DNA from: Porogramme epimiltina
Lineage: Eukaryota; Basidiomycota; Agaricomycetes; Polyporales; Polyporaceae
Length of the DNA stretch: 64,000 nt
Direction of reading: 5' to 3'
Assembly (NCBI GenBank): GCA_900155495.1
Contig: FTLJ01000179.1
Location: 41,551-105,550 of the forward strand
Notes under the pieces: generated by a model
Seen by the model: the letters and a program-made list of their open reading frames with translations, nothing else
Told to the model about the DNA's origin: nothing
The model's database searches: none
Program-made: the position numbers and the translations under genes
Shown here: in pieces, positions 13,849 to 24,676 of the stretch
How positions within the stretch are numbered: position 1 is the stretch's first letter
Layout of the letters: each line of letters begins with the position of its first letter

Positions 13849-14278
13849 GTCGTGAGAGCGTTAGCCACTGGGGATTTTCGTGGGGCGAAGTTGGGACGCG
13901 ACGGTCAAGAGAGGGGAGAAGAGGAGGGGGCGGGGGAAGGAGAGACGGAACTCCGTGCAAAAGTCTCGGAGGGTCGGACCACTGGTGTGCCTCCCCGTTA
14001 TGGTTCCGCTCTTACGTATTTTGCGGGCTCGAGACCTGCTGCACCTTGCTGCACGCGTCTGGCTATCTCTCGGTAAACGGCCGGGCTATACAAGCATATG
14101 TGATTGCGAAAGTATCTATGCGATAAACATGAGGATGTAAGGTACAGTGAGCGGTGGGGTCGAGTGTGCAAGCTCGAGGTCTCCTTTTGTGATGAGTGGG
14201 GCAGGACATTACAAGCACATGCATTAACGAAGCAACTATGTATGGTGATGATGACGAGCAAGTAGTAATGACCTCCGC

Positions 14279-16137
14279 TCATGCGAACTCAAGAACCTTG
14301 GTGATGATACCAGTACCGATGGTCTTGCCACCCTCACGAAGCGTGAAGCTAAGGTGGACGTAAGTTGAGAATCACGAAGATAACACATAGCAACGTACCG
14401 GGAGCCAACCTCCCCTGCAACATCGTGGTGCAAAGTACAGACCATCTCGACGTTGTCACCGGGCATGACCATCTTTTCTTCCGCATCCGCTGTGCCCTCA
14501 GGCCATGACAGCCGTGTGCTGATATCCGCAGTACGAATGAAGAGCTGAGGTGTGTAGTTGGCCATGAAAGGAGTGTAACGACCTCCCTCGTCCTTGGTCA
14601 GAATCTATAGGACACGAGTTTTGTTAGGCTCCGTAACATGGGAGCACGAGAATCACGAACATAAATCTGAGCCTGGAACGACTTGACAGCCTTCATAGAA
14701 CCAGGGGCGATGATGACCTGACCGCGCTTAATCTGCTCGCGCTTGATACCGCGCAGCAGTGCACCCATGTTGTCACCTGCTTCACCGCGGTCGAGCTCCT
14801 TGTGGAACGCCTCTGCCGGAGTTTTCAGCAAAGCTTGACGAAGGAATCATGTTTCGAGAACTTACCAATGCCAGTCAACACGGACTTGATCTTGGTACCG
14901 AAGCCGACAATTTCGATTTCGTCACCTTTGTTGCAGACACCACGCTCCACCTAACGGCTGGGTTAGCGCATCCCATATAGTCTCATCTCGCCCTACTTAC
15001 ACGACCAGTCGCAACGGTTCCACGACCAGAGATGGAGAAGACGTCCTCGACAGGAAGCAAGAAGGGCTTGTCGAGGTCACCTGCAATGGCGTTGGAATTC
15101 TGTGAACTAGACTGAGTGATGACTACTCACGGGCAGGGATCTCCAGCCACTCGTCACAAGCACGGATAAGCTCCTGAATCTTCTCCGCACCGATGTCGTT
15201 GTTGCGGCCCTCGAGAGCGGCCAACGCGGAACCCATGACGATTGGGGTGTTCTCGCCATCGAAGTTGTAAGTCGACAGGAGGTCACGCATTTCCATGTCG
15301 ACAAGCTCCAACATCTCCGGGTCGGCGATCATGTCGACCTTGTTAATAAAGACGACAAGCTTCTTGATGCCGACCTGGCGAGCCAGGAGAAGATGCTCTC
15401 GGGTCTGGGGCATCTGACCGTCCGTAGCGGAGACGACAATGATAGCACCGTCCATCTGCGCCGCACCGGTAATCATGTTCTTGATATCTTGGGGACGGTG
15501 AGCTACGTCACAGAGCAAAACGGAGCCACGTACAATCGGCGTGGCCGGGACAGTCAATGTGGCCATAGTGACGTGTTTCACTCTCGTACTCGACGTGAGC
15601 CGAATTGATAGTGATACCACGGGCCTTCTCCTCAGGTGCCTTGTCAATCTGCGAGTAGTCGGTGAACTGAGCCGCGCCCTTCTCGGCGAGAACCTTCGTG
15701 ATGGCAGCAGTCAGGGTGGTCTTGCCATGATCGACGTGGCCTACGCGTTCGTATTAAGAACTATGAGGGAAGGGGTGTACGAGACAGTAAACACACCAAT
15801 GGTACCGATGTTCAAGTGAGGCTTCGCACGCGAGAACTTGTTGGAAGCAGGCTCCGCATACCCGCGAGTGAAGACTAGCAGCACTACGTCAATTGCCTGT
15901 ATAAGACAAGGGCAATATCATACGCACCCAAGCTACGTCCAACTGTCCTGCAGAAAGGGTGGGCAGTGGTAGTTGGGTACCTGACCGAACTCCGCGCACA
16001 AGTGGAAAGGGACTGCGTAGCTGGCAACACGTCAGGACACGTAACCCAGCAGCTCAACGGCGAATGAGGTACATACCACGGCTGCTGTACAGACGGCGGG
16101 CAATGACCCTGGTGGCAGGAAGAGGAGCCTTGAACAT
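14279..16137 (-). CDS. TUF1: Mitochondrial translation elongation factor EF-Tu
   Basis: GTPase delivering aminoacyl-tRNA to mitochondrial ribosomes. Nine or ten exons give about 445 residues in frame. The presequence is [20 protein letters not shown]. The G domain shows G1 GHVDHGKTT, the switch region RGITIN, G3 DCPGHADY, G4 NKVD and G5 GSALAAL. Domain 2 follows with [14 protein letters not shown], then domain 3 ending [17 protein letters not shown]. The exon structure between the presequence and [10 protein letters not shown] is ambiguous: either one 198-nt intron from 16076 to an acceptor near 15879, or a 20-nt microexon (15947-15928) flanked by two introns. Both keep the frame. It shares a 254-nt divergent promoter with PEX14. 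Identity is certain; only the leader junction is not. Confidence 0.95.
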
Positions 16138-16391
16138 GACGGCGAGGAGAAGATGAGAGCAAGCAACAGCGACGTGCAACTCAGGTGCAACCTCACTCCT
16201 GCCGGCGCTCGTCCCTAAAATTCCGGCGGGGCCACGGCACGGCTTTCTCCGGTGATCGCTCCCTATTTCGGAAACCGGGGCCGCTCGCACGTGAGCAGCA
16301 GGCGCGTCGGGGTCGGGGACTTCGCGTTTACCGGCGCATGATACACGCACATCTTGCCTTTCCCCGCATCCTCTCCACGTACCCCGCACCT
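16138..16391. promoter_or_regulatory. Compact divergent promoter TUF1/PEX14
   Basis: Only 254 nt separate the divergent ATGs of mitochondrial EF-Tu (16137, -) and peroxin-14 (16392, +). The segment is GC-rich without an obvious TATA box, so a bidirectional promoter is inferred from spacing. Confidence 0.5.
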
Positions 16392-17515
16392 ATGGCCACA
16401 CCGGACAGACAAGACCTCCTACAGAATGCCGTGGCTTTTCTTTCCGACCCAAAGGTACTCCACATTATCTCTACCTGCGTAGCTACAAGGCTAACTCGAC
16501 GTCATAGACGCAAGCTTCCCCTCTGGCGCAGCGCATACAGTTTCTAGAGGCCAAGGGTCTCACTGGACCAGAAGTTGAAGAGGCACTGCGAAGGTCCTCG
16601 TTAAGCCAGAATGCTTCACGGTCGTCTATGCAGGGATACACACCAGGGGCATACGGCCCCGTTTATGGCCCTATGCCGTATACACCCGCTCAACCACCGC
16701 CGCCTCAATGGGATTGGAGGGATTACTTTGTGAGTCGCTAGCTGTAGCTCCCCGCTAGTACGTGCCCATGATATTTCTACCAGATCACTGCTGTTATATC
16801 TGGCACCGTGGCATATGGTACCGCGGCGCTGTTCAGGGTGGGTTTCTGAGCTAGTAAGTTGATTATCCTATTAACGATGCGTTTCAGAAATACGTACTGC
16901 CACATCTTCGACCCCCATCTGCGACAGCATATGAACAGGATAAGGACGCTATGGCCGCTCAATTCGACGCCGCGGAGGCTTTGTTGAAGGAGATACAAGC
17001 AGAAACTGCTGCGGTCAGAACGGCTGTAGAGGAGCAGAATGAAAAGGTGATCAAGGTAACAGCAGACGTAGAAGCGGCTGTAAAAGACATGCGAGAGAGT
17101 GAGAACAGGACAAGGGATGAGATGCGGGAAATTCGTGAGGAAGTCAATACGGTCCGAGAGATGCTACCTAAAGTAAGTCTTGTTGGCACAACTTGGCGCG
17201 CACGCATCGACTCTACACACCCAGATGATGGACAAGAACAAGGAGAGCCACAACCAGAGTTTGGCAGAGTTACAACAGGAACTCAAGTCTCTGAAGGCGC
17301 TCCTCCTCAGTCGAGGCCCAAACATGTCAACAGGTCCATCAACCCCTATCCTTCCAGGAAAACCGTCTATTCCCGCTTGGCAGCTGGCGGGTGGACCACA
17401 AGCCTCCAGTCCGCCCGCGTCATCTACGCCTCCCCCAGTCATTCCCAATAGCATACCCTCTATGCCTTTCGTGAATGGCAAGGGGAAGGAGGTTGCGGGG
17501 CCTGACTCCCCTTGA
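16392..17515 (+). CDS. PEX14: Peroxin-14, peroxisomal docking protein
   Basis: Membrane component of the peroxisomal import docking complex that binds PEX5 and PEX13. Five exons (16392-16454, 16508-16729, 16784-16837, 16888-17172, 17225-17515) encode 304 residues. The N-terminal conserved domain (residues 6-52) shows LLQNAVAFLSDPK, SPLAQRIQFLEAKGLT and EVEEALRRS, the PEX5/PEX19-binding fold. A Pro/Tyr-rich linker leads to WDWRDYF and one hydrophobic segment (ITAVISGTVAYGTAALF). KYVLPHLRPPS follows, as in other PEX14 proteins. A long coiled coil (AYEQDKDAMAAQFD through NTVREMLPK) and a Pro/Ser-rich tail complete it. All introns are canonical. Being next to a mitochondrial gene is probably coincidental. 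Confidence 0.9.
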
Positions 17516-17766
17516 TCACTGTACTTGTAAACTACTTGCTATCTAGTCTACTCGTTGTTTTGTCGTTTAGGACATACTTATTGTGTTGAAGCCGAATGTG
17601 ATCAACATGGTTATTGGCTACATATATTAGTGAGAGAGACGCCCGGACCGGTGCTAGCGGCTCTCGCTCCCGGCCCCGGTGTTACTGACGGCGTTGTACC
17701 TGCTGCGGCTCGTCTATCCAACTCTCTGGACGTTCACGTCTTCACACATTCTTCGCGACACTCGTC

Positions 17767-20700
17767 ATGTTCAGTCAATGGAGGCATGCTGTGGAGAGCC
17801 TTGCTCAAGCTCAGCCTCCGAGGTCGTCCCAAGACGCGTCCTCCTCTGAAGACGCACCCGTTCGCTCGTCCTCGGACGGCATTCGCACCTCTATCTCCTC
17901 CTCCTCACAACTAGCCGAGTCTGCCCTCAGCAGTCTTCGAAAATCATTGGCCTCTCAGCGACCTGCCAGTCCAAGCACTAGCCAATCTTCCACGACCTCG
18001 CCACCACAAGCAGAGGCCTCACCAACCCCAGCCCCCAAGCCACGTCTGGCCGGGAGATCCACACTTGAGGACAGGCTTCGCGCCAAGTTTGCGATAGGTG
18101 ACGCATCCAACGCCTCTACCCCTTCTGCTTCAGCAAGAGCTTCTCCTTCTCCTGCGTCAGCAGTGGACCATCCATTAGCTGTGTCTTCCTCGCCACCGAA
18201 GGAACAATCACAGCTTGCGAAACCGCCTCCGGACCTGCGCTCTCCAACGTCGATACCCCTACCCGACTCCCCGTTGGTGTCTCCCGTCACAGATGCCTGT
18301 TTCTCCTTGGATGTTGCACAAGGCAACGAATTGTCCCAGGAGCTATCACCAGAGCTCACTGATCCGCCAAGTGAGACGGTAGAGAACACCCTTCTCGACC
18401 ATCAAGCCTCCGCTTCCCTGGAGCCCACGGAGGTCGCACCTATCGCTGAACAACCTCTTTCTCTCGATGACACGAAGCTCTCGGAAGACAAGCAATCCGA
18501 GGATATATATGAGGCGCGGCCGCTACAGGTGGCATCTCCTTCCAATGAATGTCAAGACCTGGTTGCCTACCCGACTAATGAGGGTACCTCGCCGGACAGT
18601 GATGCTTCCGACAGGTTGCAAGATTCTCAGCATGTAGAAGCCGTACCTGCAGAAGAGCACGCGCATACAGATCGCAAACCCACACTGGGGGACGGGCCCA
18701 CAGAGGTTGTGTCAGTTTCCGTCTCCAATGGTGACGCGACGCCGGCCCCCACGGTGCTTGTTCGTGACAAGGCCTCCATGGAATCGGAAGTCCCACGGCC
18801 TATGACCCCCGTTGGCAAAGCTATAGACGGTCTCGACGTCGATGCATTGCAGAAGCGTTTGAAACTCGTCGAACAGAGATTTTCAGGTGAGTAGGAAGCC
18901 GCTGTTTCCAGTAACGTACCCCTCACATGCCAGACAGACGTCTCGACATCCTTTAAGCGTCTCCAGGCCGAGAAGAAAGCTGCCGATCATCTTCTGCGAG
19001 AGTTCACGCCAGTGGAGAGCATATCAGAAGTGGAGGCTTTACGAGAATATTTTCAAAACATGACCATGAAGACGGAGGTATGCCTTTTGAATGCATAGTA
19101 CGCCGACGAAACTCAAAATTCGTTAGATGGCTCAGGACGAAATCCGCCGTCTCACTGGCAAGCTGACCCGTGCGTATCCTTACATTGCGATGCTTGTACT
19201 CCTCTGAGATGCATTTAAGGTCAAGACGAGCGCATAGAGGAACTCCGCGACATCCACCGCCTAGAATCGAAGTCACAGTCCGACCAGATTGAGAAACTAA
19301 AGGCACAAGTCGATGAGACCGAGAAGCTCCTTCAGGCGTCGCAGAGCGCTTCTAGCCAAGCAGACCAGGAATTGACCAAGCGTAAGGATGAGATCGATCG
19401 GCTTCAGGTCGAGTTGGGGAAAGCAGAAGCCAGCGCGAAGGACGAAGAAGAGAAGCGCTCGAAAGCAATTGCACTGCTCAAAACAGTGCGGCAAAAGTTG
19501 GTGAAGGCAGAGAAAGATCGGGACGACGCCATGAGGGAGGTTGGTGCTCTCAAAGAGACGGAAAGGGGTGAGAGAGAGAAGGAAAAGGTCGAGAGAACCA
19601 AGCTCCAGGCAGAGATCGACAAAGTCAACACCGAGAGGGAAGCAGCGGTGCAGGGACTTCGGGCACAGTTCGACAAAGAGGTTGCTGTCTTGAGGGAGAA
19701 GTACGACAAGGAATTGACGGCAATGCGAGGTCAATATGAGCTAGAGGCGATCACCGCCAAGGTAGGTAATGACCAATTGGGTGGAGAACTTTTGCTCATG
19801 TTGTACAGACTGCCCACGTTAAAGAGATCGAGAACAAGAAGTCGCGTATATCCGATCTCGAGAACAAAGGTCACGCTTTATCGAGGGAGAAGGATGAACT
19901 CTTCGACCAATTACAACTACGCCAGGCGGAAATGGAATCGTTGCGGTCGTCACTGGAGTCTTGTCAGGGTCAAAACACGGAGCTACAATACCAGCTTCGC
20001 GAGGCCCAGGACCGCATCGCTCTCATGCAGGACGAGTTCACAGACTCACGCCGCGATCAAGATCTCCATGTGCAGTCGTCCGGGCCCTCAACAGAGGAAG
20101 TCACACGGTTGCTTGCCGCTGCCGAGTCCAAGTACGAGGCAAAACTTGGCGACCTACGCAGAAGGCTTGCGGAGGCCGAACGTGAGCGCGATGACGGAGA
20201 GGCACACTGGAGCAAGAAACTCGCTGAGCGTGCACGCGAAGTGGAGTCGCTCAAGGCGAAGTTCGATTTATCCTTGAAGAGCAAGGACGAGGAGCTCGAA
20301 AGCGCACAAGTCCTGAAGAAACAAATCGACGTGCTTCAAGGTGAGATCAAGGTTTACCAGCAGCAAGTGGCGGACCTGCACGTACAGTCAGGGAAAGCCG
20401 TTGAGATCGAGGTAAATAACTTCAGAAGTCGCCTTCCGAATGCGCTTAACACGAGAGTAGAATGCAGCAAAGCATCAGCTCGCAGAAATTAGTGCAAAGG
20501 CTGCAGATCTGCAGCAGCAGGCTGAAGAGAGCAAGAACCGTGAGGCTCAGTTCCGTGCTCAGAACAAGGTGCGATTCCACTGAACGCTTTCCCGCTTTGT
20601 GCTTATTCTTGAGCAGACTTTGCGAGACGAGCTTCGGAAGGTTCAGTCTTCGGTGGCGTTGCTCGAGAAGCAGCGGGGGCCTGGCGTTGGATACTGGGCT

Positions 20701-21005
20701 TCCCGCAACGAGAGCACGTCAGATGTGCGGTCCCCCACATCATCTGTGTCCGACCTCATCGCCAAAGAGACCTCCTCGCGCCCATCGTCACCATCAACCT
20801 CCAGGTCGGACGAAGAAGTCAACTTTGAATATCTCCGGAACGTTGTCATTCAATTCTTGGAACACAAGGAAATGCGAGTAAGGACCGTTTACTCTGGTTC
20901 ATGACACCGACGCTGACTTCTCGGAAGCCACATCTTGTTCGTATACTATCTACCATTCTACGGTTCACGCCTCAAGAGACTCGCCGCATCATCTCAAAAG
21001 TATGA
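17767..21005 (+). CDS. Golgin with C-terminal GRIP domain (IMH1/golgin-245 type)
   Basis: Peripheral trans-Golgi tether: GRIP domains bind Arl1-GTP and the coiled coil captures vesicles. Eight exons encode 964 residues, starting MFSQWRHAVESLAQ at 17767. Residues 1-15 form a short amphipathic helix as in other golgins. Residues 20-350 are Ser/Pro/Glu-rich and disordered. Heptad coiled coil runs from about 360 to 850 (QKRLKLVEQRF, IEELRDIHRLESK, KDEIDRLQVELGK and more). The C-terminus has NFEYLRNVVIQFLEHKE joined across an intron to MRPHLVRILSTILRFTPQE, a GRIP-domain match whose conserved Tyr is the Tyr of FEYLRNV. All intron phases close. Length is within the range of fungal golgins. The exact orthologue among golgin subfamilies is not decidable by eye. 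Confidence 0.85.
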
Positions 21006-21589
21006 ACGTCGCTTAATATCTGTATCATTCTTAGTGTATATACCCCACATCGGACACTTCGAGCCGGTCCCTACTCCGTTGGTTCTATTTCCTCTTATCG
21101 AAGTAAAGCCCCGTTCCGCATATACAAACCTCTAATGTCAAGCATTCCGGGGACCCTCATAAAACACATTCTTAGTAGACACTGTAGTGCTGATTCCATC
21201 CTTCAACGGCCGGCAGTTGCGCCCACGTTCTTCGACAAAAATTGCTCCCCGACTGCCTCTCAGATCTCACGATTACCCCTGAGCCACTCACAAAACGTGA
21301 TGATAGTAAGAAACGCTCAGGCATGAAATTACGCCTCGGTCAACATGTCATAGGCCGTGGAGCATGTACTCCGTGAAGACGCCGTGTCAAACGCTACACC
21401 CACATGCGTCTCGATTGCACTCCTTCTTCGGGGTGGTAGTACAGACTCCTTTCATAACAACATGGTCTCAGAAACAACAGGTGACTACAGTCTAGTAGGA
21501 ATATTATACAATCGGAAACAAGTGTCCGTAGTGTGGGGGACATGACTTTGGAGTCCCTAGCGTCACAATGAAGGATGAATAGCTTGGCA
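21006..21589. other. Convergent intergenic region
   Basis: 584 nt between the golgin stop and the FunK1 kinase stop, holding both 3' ends. No coding signal or repeat is visible. Confidence 0.5.
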
Positions 21590-24504
21590 TTACTTCTTGT
21601 TTGCCCCTTTCCTACCCGTTCCTCTTCTGGCTTTTGCACTCGTTTTCGGCGTGATTGGGGGTGGCGCCTTCGTAGAGTCCCCCGGATTCCTGGGTGCTTG
21701 GCGTGGTCGGCCCGAGGCTCGCTTCTTGGGCGGTGGCGGTTGTACAGATTGTGAGCTTTTCCCCTCGTCCGAAGTGGTGTCGCGACGTCGTTTAGAGGAC
21801 GAATGTACTTGAAGAGGTTTGTCGGATTGGGCAATGGCATCGACCTTCTGTACGAGGATAGAATCGGTACCCATGCGTTGGAGGATTCCCTGGAGACTTT
21901 CTTCGAATTCCTCATAAATAGTGTTGGCGAAAGCGTCGACCGGCAAGCGCCAAACACCGTCCTTTACTTCCTTCAACGTATGATTGTGTAGGGCCCGACA
22001 CGCCGCCCCGAGGTTTTCGGCAAGCTTCAGCGGCGTCAGGAGGAAGTCAAAAGGGGTGTAGAATTGTGTAAAAAATTCTTCCTCATCCGAGCAACTGCCA
22101 GGGTGTTGAAAGATATTCAGCCTGTTGATTTGGCTAGTGAGACCTAGTGGGAAATATCCTTGCGAGTGACCAGATAATTCTTCCAATAGTTTTGTTATTC
22201 CTGGGGCGAGCCGTGACTGGATCACAAAGCACGGGACGCGGAAGCAGAGCCACCAGAAGAACAGCCAGTAGACAGATTCGATGTCGTGGTAGAAGTGGAC
22301 AGAGAAACAGCACCTCTTCAGAGCGGGACACGTAGGATTGACGATCAGCCAATTGTTCTGGGCGCATTCGGCTGCCATGAAGTCGGGCGTTCCCTATGCA
22401 GACCTCAGCGACTTGGAGAAGGTAAGCCCTCAAAGCAATAACTCACTATCTTCTGTTCAGACACTGGTATGTCTTCGTAGGGCTTCGCGTACTCCAAGTC
22501 TGAAAGCTTCCCAGTCCCGGTAGTTCGGTAGAACAAACAATTGCCTGCGCTGACATCTCGATGAAGGTAACCGGCCTTCCGCATGTAACCAAGCGCTGGT
22601 AACTGTGTGAGGCCGGCTACAAAAGCGGAGAACAACGAAGATACCTTTGACGCAATCGAGAATGCATTTGATGAAGCTCCGGAAGTCATCGAGCTCGAAT
22701 ACGCTTCGGCAGTCTTCCTTGAATACCGTGCGGACGTGTTTGCGGGCGCGAGGTGAGATCGGATTATTGGGTGGCATGTGTTTGGAGGGCGAAGAAGTCG
22801 ACTGCCTGAGTTTGTGCGTTGAGGCGGAATGCGGAGTTAAAGGGCGTGACCCGGAGGTCCATTCTGAAGCTCTCCGCTGAGCTTCTTGGCAGACGGGAGT
22901 GATGTCTGGTTGGTTGCCTGCACACTTCACAACATCGCAGTGTAGAATGTCCAGAAAGTAGGGTCGCGCTTCCTCCGCCAAGCCACCAAGCTTTGAGAAG
23001 ATATCCTGCTGTATCTCAGTCTCCAGGAGGGCATCGTCGTACAACCAGACATCCTTGAGAGCGCGAGTCTCCGAGAGCAGGACGGCGTTTCCCTTGGCAT
23101 CTTGTTTGGGGTTCCCATTCTCGTCAAGGTCTACTTGCCGGACTCTCCACACACGGGTGGCCCGGGACACTATCCGATAGGCTGCGATTTCTGAGACGGG
23201 GTCCCCAACTGTTTGATAAACGGACTTCACTCCGGATTCGTCTTGAATTGCATATTGGTAGTCGTACGCGATCTTCCCGTCGGATGTTTTCCTCGGAACC
23301 CGCTGAACAGTGGTGTCGAAGCCTAAATCTTCGAGGGAACCGAAGATGGAATACAGGAGGAACCTAATAAAAAGTTCGTGATCCTACGTAGAATTTATTA
23401 GTATAGGGACCACATGGCGAGATAGCCGTGGCATTCACCTGGTGGAAACTGACACTTTCAGAAACAACGATATGGGAGCGCGAGAACATCCAGAATCTAA
23501 GATTGTCTTCTTCGACAGTGAATGCGGGGACAAACCGACGGCAGGGGTCATTGTAGAGCAGCTCGGTGGCTGCACCGACAAGCTAGAATTCGTCCTATAG
23601 ATGTCCAGCGAAAGGTATAATAGTGAACGAGAAATCACATACATCAGCTTTGTCCTGAGCCCCGCTCTTGAGCTTGAATTTAGCGATGGTGGCGATATCG
23701 GAGGTCTCCTTCGAAACATGGGAACACTCTAGCTCGTCATTCACTTCGCGATGATCGGTGGAGCGATTAGAGCGGCGCGGCTTCTGCGTAGGCTGCTTTC
23801 CAACGTCGGGAATACCAGGAGAGGACTGTGCAACTTCACTAGGCCGACATCGAACGGTGCGCCAGTCAAGACGAGACGCCCATCCTGGAACTTCTGATTT
23901 TGTCGTCTCGTGGGGTTTGGCCGCCCCGATGAAGTTGCGCCGATTCTTGAGAGCCGGGGAGTAATCGATGGCAGACTGCGCTATGCAAGAGACGATCTTT
24001 CTGAGGTGTGCAAAGACCAGGTCTTCCGATTGATTCTGGGAAACAGCTCTATTGAGGGGGATCCATCCTTTCTTCCCAAGTAGCCCGGCACTCTTCAACG
24101 AGCGAATGATAGACTTGAGAGAGCCTTTGGGCCAGGCGCTCGCATAGGGAGTGTAGGTTTGTTGCCAAATATCCGCATTGCAGCTCACAAGGGATTCCTT
24201 CATTGCGTCACGGATTCTAAGCCGTCGGCCGTTTATCGAACCTTCTTTGCCTGCTTGTGGTGGATCTAATGCGCTAGGGGGGATGGGAGGAGGCATGGTG
24301 AGACGAACGTGGAGGAGAGAGAGATAGCCTGATTACTGACCTGGACGGTTGAGGTGTGGTGAGCTCCGCCTGTGCCGAGGGAGACTCGGCAATGTCACGT
24401 CTGTGTGATAAAAATAGTGAAGAAACTTGAAGGGGGGGGTGGTTTGAGGGGAAAGTTGTGGGCACGCCTGGACGAGCGCCTTCGACTGAGTTTGAATTAC
24501 CCAT
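21590..24504 (-). CDS. FunK1-type fungal protein kinase
   Basis: Member of the FunK1 kinase-like family expanded in multicellular fungi, of unknown substrate. Six exons (24504-24341, 24273-23643, 23582-23439, 23383-22645, 22616-22447, 22393-21590) give 883 residues. N-terminal family features are RRFVPAFTVEEDNLRFWMFS, SHIVVSESVSFHQ and FIRFLLYSIFG. The kinase core shows GDPVSEIAAYRIV, LKDVWL, then the catalytic loop YLHRDVSAGN. The metal-binding motif is LSDLEYAK, with DLE in place of DFG as is usual in this family. GTPDFMAAE and a HDIESVYWLFFWW segment follow. The tail is Lys/Arg/Pro-rich with RKGANKK at the end, likely nuclear. HRD and SDLE are intact, so catalysis is possible. The MGNSNS start gives an extra exon that joins in frame. 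Confidence 0.9.
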
Positions 24505-24676
24505 CACGCCGAACAGGCTCGAGCCTTGAAAGCTTGACGCCGTGAATGGTGAATGTACGTAATCCAGATCGAGTCCGACTGTGCTTGATTTCGTGAAGGC
24601 CTCTCGCTCCGGCGTTTCTGAGATGAGTTACGAAGATCGCCCGTTCAAGCACCCATCCCCGCTTGATTCTTGGACG
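24505..24676. promoter_or_regulatory. Short divergent promoter FunK1/MED5
   Basis: 172 nt between divergent start codons of the FunK1 kinase and the MED5-like locus. No TATA box was recognised. Confidence 0.4.

Noticed and set aside
18575..18796. Minus-strand frames inside the golgin first exon
   Set aside because: Shadows of the sense coding sequence; the sense frame continues into a GRIP-domain protein.
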